Part shown: in pieces, positions 11,415-21,843 of the stretch
Layout of the letters: each line of letters begins with the position of its first letter
Numbering within the stretch: position 1 is the first letter of the stretch
Source of the DNA: Elymus sibiricus
Lineage: Eukaryota > Streptophyta > Magnoliopsida > Poales > Poaceae
NCBI GenBank assembly: GCA_039707655.1
Contig: CM077671.1
Location: forward strand, 299,894,509-299,958,508
Reading direction: 5' to 3'
Length of the DNA: 64,000 nt
The notes under the pieces: generated by a model
What the model saw: the letters and a program-made list of their open reading frames with translations, nothing else
What the model was told of the DNA's origin: nothing
Database searches by the model: none
Position numbers and translations under genes: made by a program

Positions 11415-12710
11415 TGATACTTGTGATCTGCGTTGGATTTTTCCCCGAAGAGGAGGGGATGATGCATCACAGTATAGATAAATATTCCCCTCAGTGAGAA
11501 CCAAGGTTATCGAACACATAGGAGGATCACACAACTCCCATCTTGAGCGCCTACACACAAAAGAGCAAACACTTGCACCCAACGCGGGCAAGAGGGTTGT
11601 CAATCCCCTTGAACTCGTTACTTGCAAGAAAATGAATAGTGTAGATGATAGTTGGATAAATATTAATTGAAAAATAAATAAAAATAAAATAATGTCAATA
11701 AGGAAATAATTGCGTTTGTAAATATATATGTGAATAGACCCGGGGGCCATAGTGTTTGCTAGAGGCTTCTCTCTCGAAGAAGGCATACGATGGGTAAACA
11801 AATTAGTGTTGGGAAATTGATAGAAAATCGCATAGTTATGCAATATTTATTCATGGCAATGATAATGTATATAGGCATCACGTCAATAAACCAGTAGATC
11901 GACTCCTGCCTGCATCTACTACTATTACTCCACCCATCGACTGCTATCCAGCATGCATCTAGAGTATTAAGTGAAACAGAGTAATGCTTGGAGAATGATG
12001 ACATGATGTAGACAAAGTAAATCCATTTAATATGAATAAACCCCATCGTTTTATCCTTAGTGGCAGCAATACAAATACGTGTCTTGTCCCCTACTTTGTC
12101 AGTGGGATATAGAGCACCGCAAGATTAAACCCACTACAAAGTACCTCTCCCACTGAAGATAAACCAATCTAGTTGGCCAAACTAAACCAATAGATCGGAG
12201 AGAATTACGAAGCTATAACGATCGTGCAAATAAGAATCAAATAATAATTCATAGGAGACTCAAATCTTTTTCATGAATAATCTGAACATAAACTCACAAT
12301 TCATCGGATCCCAACAAACGCCCCGAAAAGAGTGATTACATAAGATAGATCACCGCGGGGATCACGGTGATCATGGCAACAAAGAACATAGAGAGAGAGA
12401 TCCATCTAGGTACTAACTACGGACCCGTAGGTCTGTGGTGAACTACTCACACATCACCATGGGAGCAGCAAGGTTGATGTAGAGGCCCTCCATGATCGAT
12501 CCAGGTCTTCTTTTGGTCCAGAAAAAATCATCAAAAAGTTTCGTGGCAATTGGACTTCGTTTGGTACTGTAATTGGCATTGGGCACTGGGTCAATAGGTT
12601 AGTGCTCAAAAATATTGTAAATTGGTAAATAAAGACCCAAAAAGTATCCAAGAATGATAATATATCAGCATGGAACAGTCAAAAATTATAGATACGTTGG
12701 AGACATATCA
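11415..12710 (-). repeat. 5' LTR of the minus-strand Gypsy element, internally deleted
   Basis: The LTR is 1296 bp and matches 5528-7090 except for a deletion of about 270 bp near 12500. The deletion removes the promoter hairpin and TATA region, so this LTR should lack its core promoter. The boundaries are TGATACTTGTG at 11415 and ATATCA at 12710. Confidence 0.8.
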
Positions 12711-12910
12711 AACCGAAAATGGTGACCAAGTTTCTGTTAAAGAGAAAGTCAGTCTCGGATACTCCGAAAATCAAAACTCGATGGAACTGAAATCCATATT
12801 GCAGAAATCTGAAATTGAGATTTTGAGTTCAATTTTTTGCAAAATATCTGTGTTTTTTGATGCTTATCCCCTCCACTCTTCTATATCTATTCACAGGGTC
12901 AGTCTTTCAG

Positions 12911-15025
12911 CATGTCAGGCTGAGATGACAGTGAGAATGCCTTCAGGGAACCAAGTGTTGATCTTGATGCTGGCACTAGTCCACATGCCGGTTTCTCAGA
13001 CCCAGGCACCCCCAACTCACATGGCTTGCCCAAGGCAGCCACCAGGGCCAGAAGGAAGCTCAACTCAGATGAAGATTTCATCCCAGATGATGCTACTTCC
13101 AAGAGGAAGACTGTCAGGAAGGAGTATGCCATCCCTGATGCTGTGAAGGCTCCTGAGACTGCCAAGAGAGGAATGACTATTGCTCTTGAGAATCCAAGCT
13201 CCTCCAGACAGACCAAGTCTATGGCAAAGAAACCTGCCCAGAAGAAGAGAGAGAGGAAGAGAATTGTCCATGTGGTTGGAAGGCCAACCTATATGTATGA
13301 AGACCCAACTGAGCTTGAGGAAGACGAAGAGGAAGAACCAGCTACAAACCCTCCTCCTTCCAAGAAGAAGAAGCTTTTGGCTGTTGCTATGCTTAGTAAG
13401 CCACCTTCCAAGGCTAAGCCATTTGCTCCCAAGAAGCCAGCTGCCACCAAGCCCAAGAAGACCACCAGAGACATCCCACTAGCTGAGAAGAACAAAGGTT
13501 ATACCTCCATGGTAGAAGAAGAAGATGTTGCTATTTTAAGGAAGCTAAGATCTCACCTGCCAGAACACAATGATGATCATCCAGTGGCAAAGGATATGGA
13601 GAAGAGGAAGGATCAAGGGCTCAGGAAATGGAGAGCAGTTGATCCATATGCTATCAGGAGAAGGATTGTTGTTGATGCCCGTTACCATACTAAGGAGCAA
13701 CACGATTTTTATGAGACTATCTTGTTAGACAAGAGTCCAGCTGTCAGTGACATGAGATATGTTGACTGGAAGTTCATCAAGGAGAATGAAGACTACTTCC
13801 CTCATGTGCTAGAAAACTTCAAGGCCATTGATATTGACACTTTTGTTGGCAAAGAGATGACAACATGGAACGATGAGATGATCATGCGATTCTATTCCAC
13901 AGCTCACTTCTATCCCGATGGAAAGATTGTATGGATGACTGAGGGCACCAGGTACCAGTCTACTGTTGATGAATGGGCTACCATCCTAGGAGCCCCGGAG
14001 ATTCAGGATGGAGATCTTGATGTGTATACTGAGGCCAAGATGAACCACAACTCCATGGCCAACATGTATAACCCTATCCCCACAGCATATGTGAAGACAC
14101 ACAAGCTTGGCTCTGTCTACTTCTTCCAGGCAGGACTACCCACCACCAACACTATTATGAGGCATACCTTGATGCCAAAATCAGGTGATGACAAGATGAT
14201 CAGGGGGTACTCCATCAACATGTTGCACCATGTAGACACCCACACCAGGTTTAGGGTGATGGATTTGATTGTGGAGACAATCAAGAGGATTGCTGCTGAC
14301 CAGAAGAGATCTTGTGGATATGCTCCATATATCCAGATGTTCATCAATTCCAAAGTTGGAAAGAGCCTCTATCTACTTGATCGTCCACACCTGCCACTCC
14401 AGCCAGATTTTGAGGATAACGTTGTGGTGATGGATCCTAGTCATCCCACTTCAGCTACAACACTGGCCGAGGCCCAGGCAGAGGCAGCTAGAGCCACTAG
14501 TGCTCAAGTTCCGAGGACGGAGAATGATCAAATGACATATCTTATCAGCACTATCCAAGGGATAGAAAAGAATGTGTCTGAGATCCTCAAGAACCAAGAG
14601 AGTCTTGAGAGGATAGTGGAGAAGAAGTTTCAGGACTTGGACAACAAGGTGACTGAGCTGACCACCACTGTCAATGCTCTTAAGAAGGAAGTGGATGCAG
14701 TGCCTAGCCCTAGCACCAGCTCCAGTGATGATGTTGATAGTCCTCGTCTCCAGCCTCGCACCCAGTTCAGGACACAGGCAGATCGTTTATCGTGCCAGCT
14801 CCAGAGTCGAGACCATCTTCATCAGCACCTGCATCAGCTCCATCAGCACCCTCGGCACCTTCAGCATCTACTCCACCACCTCAGAGGACTTCAACTGAAG
14901 CATTCACAGATGTTGTTCTTTCGACTCCTTCTACGGCTACCGGAGGAGATAGAGCCCAGAGCGACGCTTGCCTCTATACCTTTGAACTTTTTGGTAACTT
15001 GTTGCCAAAGGGGAGAAGTGTATAG
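12911..15025 (+). pseudogene. Env-like (post-pol) ORF of the SIRE-type Copia element
   Basis: The longest frame is open from about 12926 to 15032. The likely start is ATG 12911, which is followed after three codons by an in-frame TGA. A splice-acceptor-like CTATTCACAG lies just upstream at about 12887-12896, consistent with expression from a spliced RNA. The N-terminal part is Lys/Pro-rich and basic. The middle (about 13560-14400) is a globular domain with WMTEGTRYQSTVDEW and GLPTTNTIMRHTLMPKSG. A coiled coil follows at about 14530-14700 (IEKNVSEILKNQESLERIVE). Near 14771-14790 the frame shifts: the natural Pro/Ser/Ala-rich C-terminus reads in the next frame to the stop at 15025, while the original frame becomes His/Leu/Gln-rich. 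There is no clear signal peptide or membrane anchor, so 'env-like' is positional. The function is unknown. Confidence 0.6.
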
Positions 15026-15450
15026 ATCATAAGGCTTCGAGAGAGATTGTTTTGCCTTTTGTTTGCGCTCTTTGTTTTTAAAAAATTGGTTATCGTGTGG
15101 TTGTTCTTAAAACCCCGTCGTGTTTGATCATACGCTTTGCTTGATGATGCTACTATTTCCTATCCATGTGATGCTTATATAATGATCATTCACTCTTGTT
15201 TGGTGTTATGTGCATTGTAATCCATTCATATCATTTATGTGCACCACCAAGTTGTATGTGACATGGAAGAGTTACCCATGATCCTAATCGATTGTGCATT
15301 TGCATTCAAATGCAAATTTTAAAATAGTGCACAAATTTAGGGGAGCTCTTGCTTATCACATACTTCTCAAAGCGATGATGCTATTCATTGTTTTATCCAT
15401 ATCGAAGCTTTGATCTATATGTTGTCATCAATTACCAAAAAGGGGGAGAT

Positions 15451-16958
15451 TGAAAGCACAACTTCTCCCTAAGTGGTTTTGGTAAATAATAACAATATAT
15501 ATTTCATTGGACTAATGATTCTACCAAGTATATCTCAGGTAAAGTTCTATGAATGGATTGGCAAAGGATTGTGAGGAGATGCCTATATGCAAGGAACATC
15601 TATTGGCAACAAGCTTCAAGACTTTACATTTTGCATTTTGTGAGAAATCACTCTTGACTCCACAGGAAAGCCAATACTATTAAAAGGGGATGAGGTATCC
15701 ATGATGATCTGGTTGCTCAAAGTGCTTAGAGTTAGCCAGCAAAAATACACATGAATTTCTCCCACAAAATTCTCTGTCTAAACCCTACCACTCAAATTCG
15801 GTGCCACCAAGTTTTCCAAATCGGCCCTACCGAGTTTTACCCTAGACAGATCCTAAGCCAAACCCTAAGGTCTCGGTGACACCAACTTCCATTTCGGTGA
15901 AACCGAAATCAGTGACCAACTTTCGGGTAACCCATTTCTAAGAATCGGAATTTTTGAGTTTTGGAAATCGGTCTCATCGAGATTTGGAAACTGCCTAGAT
16001 TAGCCAATTCGGTCCCACCGAGATTTATATATCGGTCTCACCGAAACGCCAAAAGTTGCCACATTTTGCACTAGTCGGTGCAATCGAGTTTTTTGCTTCG
16101 GTTTCACTCAGTTGGGCAATAATGTTGTAACGGTTGCACTTTTGTAGATGCCTATATATACCCCTCCACCTACCTCTCACTCGTAGAGGAAGCACTCAGA
16201 ACAGACCAACACTTGCCTCATCCATTTTTCTGAGAGAGAACCACCTACTCATGTGTTGAGATCAAGATCTTCCACTCCAACCATATGAATCTTGATTTCT
16301 AGCCTCCCCAAGTTGCTTTCCACCCAATCAACCTCTTCTACCAAGCCAAATCTGTGAGAGAGTGATTGTGTGTTGAAGAGACTATCTTTTAAAGCACAAG
16401 AGCAAGGAGTTCATCATTGTTACCACATCTATTACCTTTTGGAGAGTGGTGTCTCCTAGATTGGTTAGGTGTCGTTTGAGAGCCTCCGTCTTTGTGTGTG
16501 GAGTTGAACCAAGAAGTTTGTATGGGCGAGGAGATCGCCTACTTCGTGAAGATCTACCCCGAATGAGGCTAGTCCTTCGTGGATGTAAGCCGCGATGAAA
16601 TAGACGAGGTTGCTACTTTGTGGACCCTTATGGGTGGAGCCCTCCGTGGACTCTCGCGACCGCTACCCTCCATGGGTTGAAGTCTCCATCAGCGTGGACG
16701 TACAATAGCACCACCTATCGGAACCACGGGAAAAATCTCCGTGTCCCCCATTGCCTTTGATCCTCCTATCCCTTCCCTCTACTTTCATGTGCATGTCTTT
16801 ACTTTCCACTGTTATACTCTTAGACTTGCATGTGTAGGGTGTGCTTGACTTGATACAATTGCTAAAACTTGCCAACATCTAAAATTGGGAAAAGGCTAGA
16901 TTTTCAATTTGGTCAAGTAGTCTAATCATCCCCATCTAGACATACTTCGGATCTTACA
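15451..16958 (+). repeat. 3' LTR of the SIRE-type Copia element
   Basis: The LTR is about 1508 bp, starting TGAAAGCACAAC right after the purine tract and ending in ...GGATCTTACA. A TATA box (CTATATATA) lies near 16150. The U3 region 15795-16115 holds many short TCGGTCTCACCGAG-like quasi-palindromes. The right boundary is inferred from a terminal CA and is the least certain point. Confidence 0.65.
15795..16115. repeat. Cluster of TCGGT...ACCGA quasi-palindromes in the LTR U3
   Basis: Short variants of TCGGTCTCACCGAGAT recur at intervals of roughly 25-90 bp, for example near 15800, 15823, 15871, 15893, 15969, 16009, 16032, 16074 and 16097. They stand upstream of the TATA box near 16150, so they may be enhancer repeats. 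Confidence 0.7.
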
Positions 16959-16991
16959 GAAGTCCCATGTGCGGACTGCTCAATTGAAGAG

Positions 16992-18568
16992 TGATACGTC
17001 TCCAACGTATCTATAATTTTTGTTTGTTCCATGCTGTTATATTATCATTCTTGGATGTTTTACAATCATTTTATAGCAACTTTATATCATTTTTTGGGGC
17101 TGACCTATTGACATAGTGCCAAAGTGCCAGTTGCTGTTTTTGCTTGTTTTTTACTTCGCAGAATATCAATACCAAACGGAGTCCAATCGCGACGAAACTT
17201 TTTGGAGATTTTTTCTGGACCAGAAGACACCCAGTGGGCCAAAGAAGTGCCGGAGAGGTGGGCCTTGGAGACCACAACCCACCAGGGCGCGCCAGGGGGG
17301 CCCCGGTGCGCCCTGATGGGTTGTGCCCTCCTCGGGGCCCCTCTCCACCGCCTCTGATGCCTATAAAGTCCCAAATATTCCAAAAACCCTAGGGGAGTTG
17401 ACGAAACACAATTCCATCCGCCGCAAGTTCCAGAACCTCGAGATCCAATCTAAACACCATCACGGAGGGGTTCATCTTCTTCATAGGCGCCTCTCCAATG
17501 ATGCGTGAGTAGTCCACCATAGACCTACGGGTCCGTAGGCAGTAGCTATATGGCTTCCTCTCTCTCTCTTATGATTCTCAATACAATGGTCTCTTGGAGA
17601 TCTATTTGATGTAAACTTTGCGGTGTGTTTGTTGGGATACGATGAATTTTGAGTTCATGATTAGTTTCTATCCATGAATATTATCTGAGTCTTCTTTGAT
17701 CTCTTATATGCATGATTACTTATAGCCTCGTATTTCTTCTTCGAATCTTTGGTTCACTTAGGCCAACTAGATCGATTTTTCTTGCCATGGGAAGAGGTGC
17801 TTTGTGATGGGTTCGATCTTGCGGTGTTCTTTCCCAGTGACAGAAGGGGTAGCAAGACACGCATGTATCGTTGCCATTAAGGATAACAAGATGGGGTCTA
17901 TTCCTACATGAATAGATCTTGTCTACATCATGTCATCGTTCTTATTGCATTACTCCGTTTTCCATGAACTTAATACACTAGATGCATGCTAGATAGCGGT
18001 CGATGTGTGGAGTAATAGTGGTAGATGCAGGCAGGAGTCGGTCTACTTATCTTGGACGTGATGCCTATATAATGATCATCGCCTTGGATATCGTCACGAC
18101 TATTCGATATTCTATCAATTGCCCAACAGTAATTTGTTCACCCACCGTGCGCTATACTCATGAGAGAAGCCATTAGTGAATCCTAAGGCCCCCGGGTCTA
18201 CTTTTCCAACATATTGCTTTCCGATCTATCGTTTTGCCTCTTTGTTTTCAGATCTACAAAACCAAAAACCCAAAAACATATTGCTGCATATTTTATTTGC
18301 TCTTTTTATTTTGTGTTCTTGAGAGATCTATCTCTCCTATCTATCCCTACCTAATCTATCTTTTTACCGTAGAGAGATTGACAACCTCTCTTTCGCGTCG
18401 GGTTACAAGTATTTGTTATTTGTGTGCAGGTGCTGCTTATTGGGTGGTGGTGATCCTCCTACTGGTTCGATAACCTTGGTTTCATAACTGAGGGAAATAC
18501 TTACCGTCGCTGTGTTGCATCATCCCTTCCTCTTTGGGGAAATACCGATGCAGTCTCAAGCCACGTCA
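16992..18568 (+). repeat. 5' LTR (1577 bp)
   Basis: It starts TGATACGTCTCC and ends CCACGTCA. The promoter has a GC-rich hairpin at 17273-17325 and a TATA box (TATAAA) at 17362-17367. It matches the 3' LTR almost base for base. Confidence 0.93.
17273..17367 (+). promoter_or_regulatory. LTR core promoter: GC-rich hairpin plus TATA box
   Basis: The arms at 17273-17293 (core CCACCAGGGCGCGCC) and 17305-17325 (core GGTGCGCCCTGATGGG) are near-complementary, with an 11-base loop. The TATA box begins 37 bp after the right arm. The same arrangement is at 22125-22220, 39681-39756 and, on the minus strand, 6810-6715. Confidence 0.75.
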
Positions 18569-18576
18569 AAGGAAGT

Positions 18577-18597
18577 TCTGGCGCCGTTGCCGGGGAG
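18577..18597 (+). promoter_or_regulatory. Primer-binding site, tRNA-Asp type
   Basis: TGGCGCCGTTGCCGGGGA is complementary to the 3' end of plant tRNA-Asp(GTC), including the CCA. It lies 9 bp inside the 5' LTR border. This primer is used by Athila-type Gypsy elements. Confidence 0.85.
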
Positions 18598-18812
18598 GAA
18601 GAGGTCTCTTCTACGTGTCTATCTCAGGCGCCGAGGAGACTCCATCATCATCTACCAGGTTCCGAATCACAAATCTCATCTCCTTGCATTTACATTATTT
18701 GCCATTTGCCTCTCGTTTTCCTCTCGTCCACTTCACCAATTTTCCGTTTTATTCGCCCTCTTTTTCGTTTGGCTTTTCCTCGTTAGATCTCTTGTTTGCC
18801 TATCTTGTTGCT

Positions 18813-19350
18813 ATGACTAGCGTTACTTCTCCCCCTTTGTCACCAGATTTTGAAGTTTTATACTTCAAACAAAAACAAGGGGAAAATTTGAAAGATGCCT
18901 GGTATAGGCTAATGGAATCCTATCGTATTTCCAATCTAAAAGGAGATGCAAAAATTTTGCTTAGAATTTTTTACATAGGATTAGCTTTGCATCATAGAGA
19001 ACTCTTGGATTTTGCCGCTAAAGGGAATTTTATTGAGCTTGATGCAAACCCCACTTATGAAATTTTGGAAGGAATATTGGGGATTCCCACAAGAAGGGGT
19101 TCAAATTCTCGACAAATTGGGTGACTTACATAAGCACTTGGTTGAGTTGCAAAAGCATAATGAACCTCTCAAGCATATTAGTGGGAACCTTAATCGCTTG
19201 AATACTTTGATTACTCTTTGCAACAAGCGTTTGGATATTTTGGATCTCAAGATGGTTTCTTCTCCTGAAAATTTGGGGAAGCGTAAAGAGCCCCCCGGAT
19301 TTGAGAAAGCCCTCACAAAAGTTGCCAAAACCAAGGATGACAATACTTGA
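18813..19350 (+). pseudogene. Gag-like remnant of the Gypsy element
   Basis: ATG 18813 opens a 104-codon frame to 19124. Its N-terminal half (GENLKDAWYRL, LLRIFYIGL) resembles the Athila-lineage gag N-terminal region. A second frame, apparently its continuation (DKLGDLHKHLVELQKHNEP), runs to 19350, so a frameshift lies near 19090-19110. It is far shorter than a real gag and lacks a zinc knuckle. It may be a residual leader ORF rather than a functional capsid gene. Confidence 0.55.
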
Positions 19351-20264
19351 ATCTATGCTTTATGCCCAGCTAGGGGCGTAAAACGATGGCGCTTGTTGGG
19401 AGGCAACCCAATGAATAAATAAATTTTTGCTTTTTCCTTTCTGTTTTTGAGTGTTGACACAATTATTCCTCTGTTATGATTGTGTTTTTATGGTTTATTT
19501 AGTGTTTGTGCCAAGTAGAGCCTTTAGGATGGTTCATAAGATGAGTAGAAGCGATGCTAAATCTGAAACAGAAACTTTGCGTCCAGTATATGAATTTTCA
19601 TTTTTTGCTGGAACGTTATCTTGAGCTGAAATTTTATAACAGTGTTGCTATACAAATCCCTTCGTTGTCCTAATTTTTCAGATTTTTTAGAGTTACAGAA
19701 GTATGGCTAGAGTACAGATTACTACAGACTGTTCTGTTTAAGACAGATTCTGTTTTTGTTGCATTGTGTGCTTGTTTTGATGAATCTATGGGTTATATTG
19801 AAGGGTATGAGCCATGGTAAATTTAAAATACAGTAGGTATAATGCAATAATAAAATATGAATGGGTTTGCAACAGTACCTAAAGTAGTGATTTGCTTTAT
19901 TATACTAACGGATCTCACGAAGATTTTGTTGAGTTTTGTGTGATTGAAGTTTTCAAGTTTTGGGTGAGATCACGATGGATGAAGGAATAAGGAGTGAAAA
20001 CAGCCTAAGCTTGGGGATGCTACCGCACCCCCAAGATATATCCAAAGAGAAACAAGCAACTAAGCTTGGGGATGCCCCCGAGTGGCATCCCCTCTTTCTT
20101 CTAACGACCATCGATATTTTACTTGGAGCTATATTTTTATTCGTCACATATCATGAGTTTTGCTTGGAGCGTCTTGTATCTTTGCTTGCTTTGCTTGTTA
20201 GTTTTTCACCTGTATCCTTGCTGGGAACACCTATTTGAGAGAGCCAAAATTATGCTATGATTTG
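19351..20264 (+). other. Internal non-coding region of the Gypsy element
   Basis: No coding sequence was recognised. It contains the AAGCTTGGGGATGC motif twice (near 20010 and 20061), the same text as the polypurine tract at 21831-21843. The counterpart in the minus-strand element is around 9180-9310. Confidence 0.6.
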
Positions 20265-20505
20265 TTAGAATTGCTCTATGTGCTTCACTTAAACTTTTTG
20301 AGCTATAGAATTGCTCTAGTGCTTCACTTATATCTTTTTGAGCACGGTGTGCTTGGAATTTTTTGTAGAAATACTCTCATGCTTCACTTAGATTAATTTG
20401 AGAGTTAGTAAATTTTGAAAAAATCCTCTCATGCTTCACTTATACTATTTTGAGAGATGAAATCTTTATGCTCATGTGCTTCACTTAAATTTGTTTGAGC
20501 TTGCC
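20265..20505 (+). repeat. Five-unit stem-loop repeat with core TGCTTCACTTA
   Basis: The core occurs at 20281, 20320, 20380, 20432 and 20478. Each copy is closed by a short complementary pair: GCTC/GAGC (20273/20300), TGCTC/GAGCA (20312/20340), ACTCTC/GAGAGT (20373/20400), CTCTC/GAGAG (20426/20452) and GCTC/GAGC (20470/20497), with loops of 21-23 bases. The stems differ while the loop core stays nearly constant. This may be an RNA signal of the element; the role is inferred only. Confidence 0.65.
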
Positions 20506-21830
20506 AAAAAGCAATGGCAATATATGAAACTAGTCCCAAAGTGATAGATATCCAATGAGGATATAATAAAAACTTTCATGAAGATCATTGGGCAAATTAA
20601 ACTTGATTCTTTTTAATAGTTTTGAAACACGATGATAGTAATATGTGAGTCATGTTAGTGAGTAATTGTGCTTTAGTAGGAATATTGGTGTTAAGGTTTG
20701 TGATTCCCTATGCATGCACGAAAGTGAATAGTTATGCAATGAAGTTACATCCTACTAATGGTGCATTATTCGGTGTTAGTTATGCTTAATGCTCGCTTAT
20801 GTGAATTTTCGTTTCTTGGTTTGGTTGCTTCCCAATCTATTTGCTAGCCTCCATTTGTACTAAGTAGAAATACTACTTGTGCATCCAAAATCCTTAAACC
20901 AAGTTTTGCCTTATGAGTCCACCATACCTACCTATATGTGGTATTTCCATGCCGTTCCAAGCAAATTTGTATGTGCCATCTCTAAATTTTCAAACTAAAT
21001 TTTCTCTTTTGTGTGCTCGTACCGCTCATGAAACGGTGGGGAGTGTCCAATATTTTTCCATGCTAGATGTGTTATTCTCAAGATGAGTGTTTATTCACTT
21101 GTCATTGCACGAGAGTGCGACGGTAATAGGGATGCCCATTCCCGAAATGAAAAAGAAAAAAAATATTTACTTTATGTTGTCAAATAATAAATTCCTTGGA
21201 AAGTGTTGGTATGGAAGGCAACCGTGGATACGGCCCGTCATGGAAAGTGAAAGTTTGGTGGAAAAAGGAATAAACTTTATTTTCTGTTTGGGAACCACTT
21301 ATGATATATCTAGCATGGAAAGTATTGTGAGCTACTTTGTCGTTTTCGTTGACAGGAAAAGCATGCCACCCAAAATATTTTTCTCTCTCAATTTAAACCT
21401 TGAGCTCTGGCACCTGTACAAATCCCTACTTCCCTCTGCGAAGGGCCTATCTATTTACTTTATGCATTTTTTATTTTTACTTTGAGTCTCCATCTTCTAT
21501 TATAAAGCACCAACTAGGGGGCACTATGATCGTACTTGAGCATTGGGCATAGCTAATATTTGAGTGTGTTTCATGAATGGATCAATGATTGAGCATGATG
21601 GGCTAGGGATAACTTTCTTTAGTGTTGATATTTTGAAAGACATGGTTGCTTGTTGACATGCTTGAGTATTGAAGTCATTATGTTAAAACTAGACTATTGC
21701 TTTGATCATTTACAAGTCCAAATGTCCATGTTATACAAAAGAAAAGAATATGAGATGAACATTTTAGGCAGCATTCCACATCAAAAATTCTGTTTTTATC
21801 ATTTACCTACTCGAGGACGAGTAGGAATTA
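20506..21830 (+). other. Internal non-coding 3' region of the Gypsy element
   Basis: No coding sequence was recognised. The text GTCCACCATACCTACCTAT (near 20918) recurs at 63017 in the Athila-type element, showing that these Gypsy families share 3' internal sequence. A purine-rich stretch lies near 21145-21165. Confidence 0.6.
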
Positions 21831-21843
21831 AGCTTGGGGATGC
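21831..21843 (+). promoter_or_regulatory. Polypurine tract
   Basis: AGCTTGGGGATGC lies directly against the 3' LTR start at 21844, the expected place for plus-strand priming. Confidence 0.75.

Larger units (their letters stand above)
5528..12710 (-). mobile_element. Gypsy LTR retrotransposon, minus strand, non-autonomous (Sabrina/WHAM-like, tentative)
   Basis: On the minus strand the 5' LTR is 12710-11415, a degenerate tRNA-Asp-type primer site lies at 11403-11386, the internal region is 11414-7091, a polypurine-like AAGCTTAGGGATGC lies next to 7091, and the 3' LTR is 7090-5528. The internal region matches the plus-strand element 16992-23422 in order, including a block with AAGCTT-rich text near 9180-9310 and stem-loop units near 8899-9030, but is more decayed. 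No gag-pol frame survives. The flanks are GCAGC on the left and AACCG on the right: no target-site duplication, so recombination, loss or an old composite is likely. Confidence 0.8.
12711..16958 (+). mobile_element. 3' end of a SIRE-lineage Copia element (Maximus-like, tentative)
   Basis: The left side is truncated at the Gypsy LTR border (12710). It contains an env-like ORF downstream of where pol would be, a purine-rich tract AAAAAGGGGGAGAT at 15437-15450, and a 3' LTR from 15451. An extra ORF after pol plus this polypurine tract is the layout of SIRE/Maximus Copia elements. Gag and pol are absent from the window. Confidence 0.65.

Noticed and set aside
18577..18597. tRNA-like sequence
   Set aside because: Only the terminal ~18 bases match tRNA-Asp, as expected of a primer-binding site; there is no cloverleaf. 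The same applies at 40915 and, for tRNA-Lys, at 56037.
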